A DNA stretch of 64,000 bases from an uncultured Bacteroidales bacterium. Its GTDB lineage: Bacteria; Bacteroidota; Bacteroidia; Bacteroidales; Paludibacteraceae. The stretch covers positions 62,001-126,000 of the forward strand of contig CACYZT010000004.1 of NCBI GenBank assembly GCA_902778935.1, given 5' to 3'. The position numbers and the translations under genes were made by a program. Within the stretch, counting starts at the first letter, position 1. Each line of letters starts with the position of its first letter. Below the pieces are notes generated by a model. That model was not told where the DNA came from and ran no database searches. It saw nothing but the letters and a program-made list of their open reading frames with translations. This document shows, piece by piece, positions 61,140 through 64,000 of this stretch.

Positions 61140-64000
61140 TTACTTGACTTCTGTGCCTAACGTGGTGTAGGTCTTGCCATTCTTGCGAATGAAGAGTTGA
61201 CCATTACGGATGAACTTTTCCCCTTCGCGAACTTCCGTATTCACATTTTCGAAGCCTTGCGGCACGGTATGCTCTTTGGTACGCTTAATTTGCAAATTAT
61301 TGAAGAGCGTAGCATTTCCGTGCTGATCTGCCGTATAGGAGTTAATCTCAATGCAATTATCTTTTACTGTGAACTTGGTGAACGAAGGCGCACCCGGTTG
61401 ACCAAATCGAGAGGTGAAAAGGTCAAAATAGTTCTCCACGTCATGATGGTTACCATCGAAAAGGAGCGACTTATCGGTCGTATATTTCTCCTCCATCTCG
61501 GCACGGCTATACGGATAGTAACGCTTGCGTCCGCAGGTAGCGCCGATGAAATAGAGTGTACCATCGTCCGTGGTGAACTCACCACCATACTTACCGTTCA
61601 TATTGGTACTGGTGTTAACGGTAGTATCCTTGACGTTGGAGACAGAACCGGCAATAACTGTCCGCGTATCAGGATCCACCGGGCCAATCACCTCATAGCA
61701 GTGGTCGTGACCCTGGATAGCGAGGTCGATTTCACACTCCTTGAGAATAGGCAACATGAACTTGCGGAACAGAGGAATCTCATTGTCGGTAGAGTGACCG
61801 GAACCTGAGAAGATGTTCTTATGCGCCAGCGTTACACGATACTTGGTATTCGGGTGCTTGGCTATTTCTGCCTTGAACCAATTGGGCACATCTTTAGAAA
61901 GATAGGTTGACATCATAGACGTCTCACCACTGGATGAACGCCACCAATCCTGGAGCGAATATACGAGGAAGAGGACATCGCCATAGACGAAGCTATACGT
62001 GATACCGTGGAACTGCGGTCTATACGATGCCGGAACAGACATCGCGAAGTCAGTAGGCGTATTGAAATGATAGTCGTAGTTGAGATTCTTGGTATCATCG
62101 TGGTTACCATCCGTCGGCACAATCGGCATTTTCATGATAACGGGTTTGATAGACTCATCGAACCAGCGCTCCCACTCCCATTCGGAGTTCATCTCTGTAC
62201 CTGTTTCCACGAAGTCACCAGGGAAGAGGCAGAAGCGCGCATCACCTGCGTTTGCCGCAGCCGCCTTAGCGCACCACTTGGCATTCTCTACGTATTCCGC
62301 ATCCATAATATGGCTATCGGACATATATAGGAACGAGAACTCACCCTGCTCATCTTCCTTAGTGCGGAACTGCGCGATGTCACTCCAATGGCCCTCATAA
62401 CCGCAACGCCAACTATAGGTTGTACCGGGTGTCAGGTTCTCAGCAAGGGCTTTATGGCTGACATAGGTGAACTTGGTGTTACTTGCCAGTTTTGCCGCCT
62501 TAGTGATACCGGAAGCAGAAACGGCATAGTTGAGTGCCGGTGTGGTGGTAGGAGTAGCATTGATAGAGAGAACGCCATCCATCGTAGCGAAGTCGTTCGC
62601 TGTAGCATTGGCAATCGGGAGGAGTTGTACCAGTCCATCATTAATACCTTCATTTGTAAACCAGCAGAATGCCATGCGTGTTTTGGGATCCCCATTGATA
62701 TTCGCTATCATGTTATACGGTTCCTCTTTGCCAACTAATTTGCCGATAGCAGCGTTCATCTCAGCAATTTTGCCCGCAATAGAAGGCAGGTCGCTCTCGG
62801 GATTTAAACTATCGATACGCGCAGCTTCTTTAGCAATCAAGAACGGGATGAACGAAGGCACCGTGTAGTTCACCATCGGATAGAGCGAGTCAGCCGCTAA
62901 CACTTCATCCGGATATTTGGTTGGAGGAATGGGTAATATAACCACAATTGCGCTATCCATGAATCCACCATCCTGCGTCTCAACGCGAGCTATAGTTTGT
63001 CCTTCTTCTACTCCGGTAACAGCTCCATTATGGATGGTGGCAATTGCCTCATTGTCAATCGTCCATGTGACACGCTTATTGTTGGCGTTTGCCGGTTCGA
63101 TGAGTGCAATGAGCGTACCCGATTGCTCCTTGATAATCTTAATGGTATCCTGCATGATATTTACACCTGTGACAGCGATGACCGATGCATCGGGGTCGTA
63201 CTCATAGGCACCGATATCCACGCCCGTTCCTTTAGGACGAGCCACACCCTCGATATCAGTTGCAGGGGCTTTGGTTGCATCCGCAAGATTGAGGAGAGCA
63301 ACAGAAGCTTCCGTCAACGAGAAATCCGCGTTACGCATAGCGGCAACTTGACCGGCATCAGCAGGAGCACCAACAAAAGTTGTCGGGTTTCGGAAGTTCG
63401 GTCCACCAGCCGCTGTATTATTTGCATCAAGCAACGGAGTCAAGAATTTGCCACTCGTGGTAGATGCATCGTCCGCTGCATTATGACTACCGAGAGCTCC
63501 AGTGGCGATATAGTTGACGTGTTCCGTAAATTCCGGAGCTGCCATATTGCCCCAAAAAACAGAATTATAAACGCCACCTGCTTCTGAACAATAACCCGCA
63601 TACTGCGCGCCATAGTTATTGCAGACCGTACAGTTATAGACATTGCCTCCATCATTATAAATACCACCGCAGTCGGGCCACCCTGTCACACTGGCACTAT
63701 TGTTGTACAATACGCAATTGCGAACTATTCCGCCTGTTTCGTTTCTGATGGTGCCATATTTGCCCTGACAGCCACGAATGATACAGTTTTCTATCAAGGC
63801 TCCTTTGTTGCGGATAGCCCCTCCTGAACTAGTAGAAGAGCACAGCTCAATAAGGCAATTACGTATAACTGCTTGAACTGTGGCATTGCCCTGCTCAACG
63901 TGGATTCCACCTCCATTTGAACCATGGCAGTTAATGATTTTACAATTGCTGACAATCATATTGCCACGCATAAACATAGCACCACCTTCATAGCTATGCT
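61140..64000 (-). CDS. Large secreted metallophosphoesterase with beta-helix and BIG2 domains (5' partial)
   Basis: The gene runs off the right edge; the frame is open beyond the Met at 63977 (reading HSYEGGA before it). Counting from that Met, residues 1-260 are a right-handed beta-helix (IENCIIRGCQGKYGTIRNET; VYNCTVCNNYGAQYAGYCSE). Residues 270-350 form a BIG2-type Ig domain (WTIDNEAIATIHNGAVTGVE). A fibronectin-like purple-acid-phosphatase N-domain lies at about 440-545. The calcineurin-like catalytic domain follows with YMSDSHIMD, PGDFVETG, DGNHDD and IQGHDHCYE. The metal ligands look complete, so hydrolysis of phosphate esters outside the cell is likely. The tail KFIRNGQLFIRKNGKTYTTL matches the other large protein. 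Confidence 0.85.
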   Translation of the reverse strand, partial: HSYEGGAMFMRGNMIVSNCKIINCHGSNGGGIHVEQGNATVQAVIRNCLIELCSSTSSGGAIRNKGALIENCIIRGCQGKYGTIRNETGGIVRNCVLYNNSASVTGWPDCGGIYNDGGNVYNCTVCNNYGAQYAGYCSEAGGVYNSVFWGNMAAPEFTEHVNYIATGALGSHNAADDASTTSGKFLTPLLDANNTAAGGPNFRNPTTFVGAPADAGQVAAMRNADFSLTEASVALLNLADATKAPATDIEGVARPKGTGVDIGAYEYDPDASVIAVTGVNIMQDTIKIIKEQSGTLIALIEPANANNKRVTWTIDNEAIATIHNGAVTGVEEGQTIARVETQDGGFMDSAIVVILPIPPTKYPDEVLAADSLYPMVNYTVPSFIPFLIAKEAARIDSLNPESDLPSIAGKIAEMNAAIGKLVGKEEPYNMIANINGDPKTRMAFCWFTNEGINDGLVQLLPIANATANDFATMDGVLSINATPTTTPALNYAVSASGITKAAKLASNTKFTYVSHKALAENLTPGTTYSWRCGYEGHWSDIAQFRTKEDEQGEFSFLYMSDSHIMDAEYVENAKWCAKAAAANAGDARFCLFPGDFVETGTEMNSEWEWERWFDESIKPVIMKMPIVPTDGNHDDTKNLNYDYHFNTPTDFAMSVPASYRPQFHGITYSFVYGDVLFLVYSLQDWWRSSSGETSMMSTYLSKDVPNWFKAEIAKHPNTKYRVTLAHKNIFSGSGHSTDNEIPLFRKFMLPILKECEIDLAIQGHDHCYEVIGPVDPDTRTVIAGSVSNVKDTTVNTSTNMNGKYGGEFTTDDGTLYFIGATCGRKRYYPYSRAEMEEKYTTDKSLLFDGNHHDVENYFDLFTSRFGQPGAPSFTKFTVKDNCIEINSYTADQHGNATLFNNLQIKRTKEHTVPQGFENVNTEVREGEKFIRNGQLFIRKNGKTYTTLGTEVK

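Overview
The window reads as a chromosomal segment of a gut-type Bacteroidales bacterium. The signs are SusC/SusD nutrient-uptake genes, Bacteroidota-specific lipoprotein families (DUF4249, DUF4270, DUF4294), a fused SecDF, an ATP-type PEP carboxykinase, and promoters of the Bacteroidota form (TTTG, about 20 nt, TAnnTTTG) before most transcription units. No rRNA, integrase, transposase or CRISPR array was seen. One tRNA (Pro, anticodon CGG) is present.

Layout. 1-4.9 kb: the end of a CLC chloride channel/antiporter with CBS domains, then a TonB-dependent receptor and its DUF4249 lipoprotein partner. 4.7-6.8 kb (minus): tsaC, a polyprenyl-phosphate sugar-1-phosphate transferase and xseB. 7-13.4 kb: pckA, a small membrane protein, a tandem pair of unrecognised paralogous lipoproteins, and an unrecognised 165-residue protein behind a leader with six 11-bp repeats. 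13.5-17.8 kb: secDF and clpX. 17.8-26.2 kb: DUF4270 lipoprotein and a one-domain glycogen-synthase-like protein, divergent from panC and pdxB; a zincin lipoprotein, divergent from proS and a DUF4294 protein. 26.2-36 kb (minus): a nine-gene run, nfeD-like, floA, nitrilase-type amidase, recJ, tdk, priA, P-loop kinase, mrp and a MATE exporter. 36.2-38.7 kb: topA and tRNA-Pro.

39-54.8 kb is a polysaccharide utilisation locus. From the promoter side it contains an amidohydrolase lipoprotein, a clan-D alpha-galactosidase-like enzyme, SusC, SusD, an Ig-fold surface lipoprotein, a DUF4874/DUF4832 lipoprotein, a GH31 enzyme, an EamA-type transporter and a propeller-like lipoprotein. A DeoR-family regulator is divergent to the operon and has inverted repeats in the shared intergenic region. 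Both glycosidases fit an alpha-galactoside substrate, but this is inference. 55-64 kb holds two large secreted proteins: a 1600-residue beta-helix/carbohydrate-binding protein and a partial metallophosphoesterase. They share a C-terminal tail and lie either side of a GNAT enzyme preceded by an overlapping 53-codon ORF, which looks like a toxin-antitoxin pair.

The least explained content is in the spacers. It includes near-identical promoters with a TTGCATATATGCAA-like dyad, three arrays with an 11-bp period, an AAATCGT spacer repeat that enters coding sequence or start codons, hairpin modules around tRNA-Pro and in the susC 5' end, ATAAACATAAATAAA-bracketed spacers, and a repeat found near deoR and behind both large secreted-protein genes.
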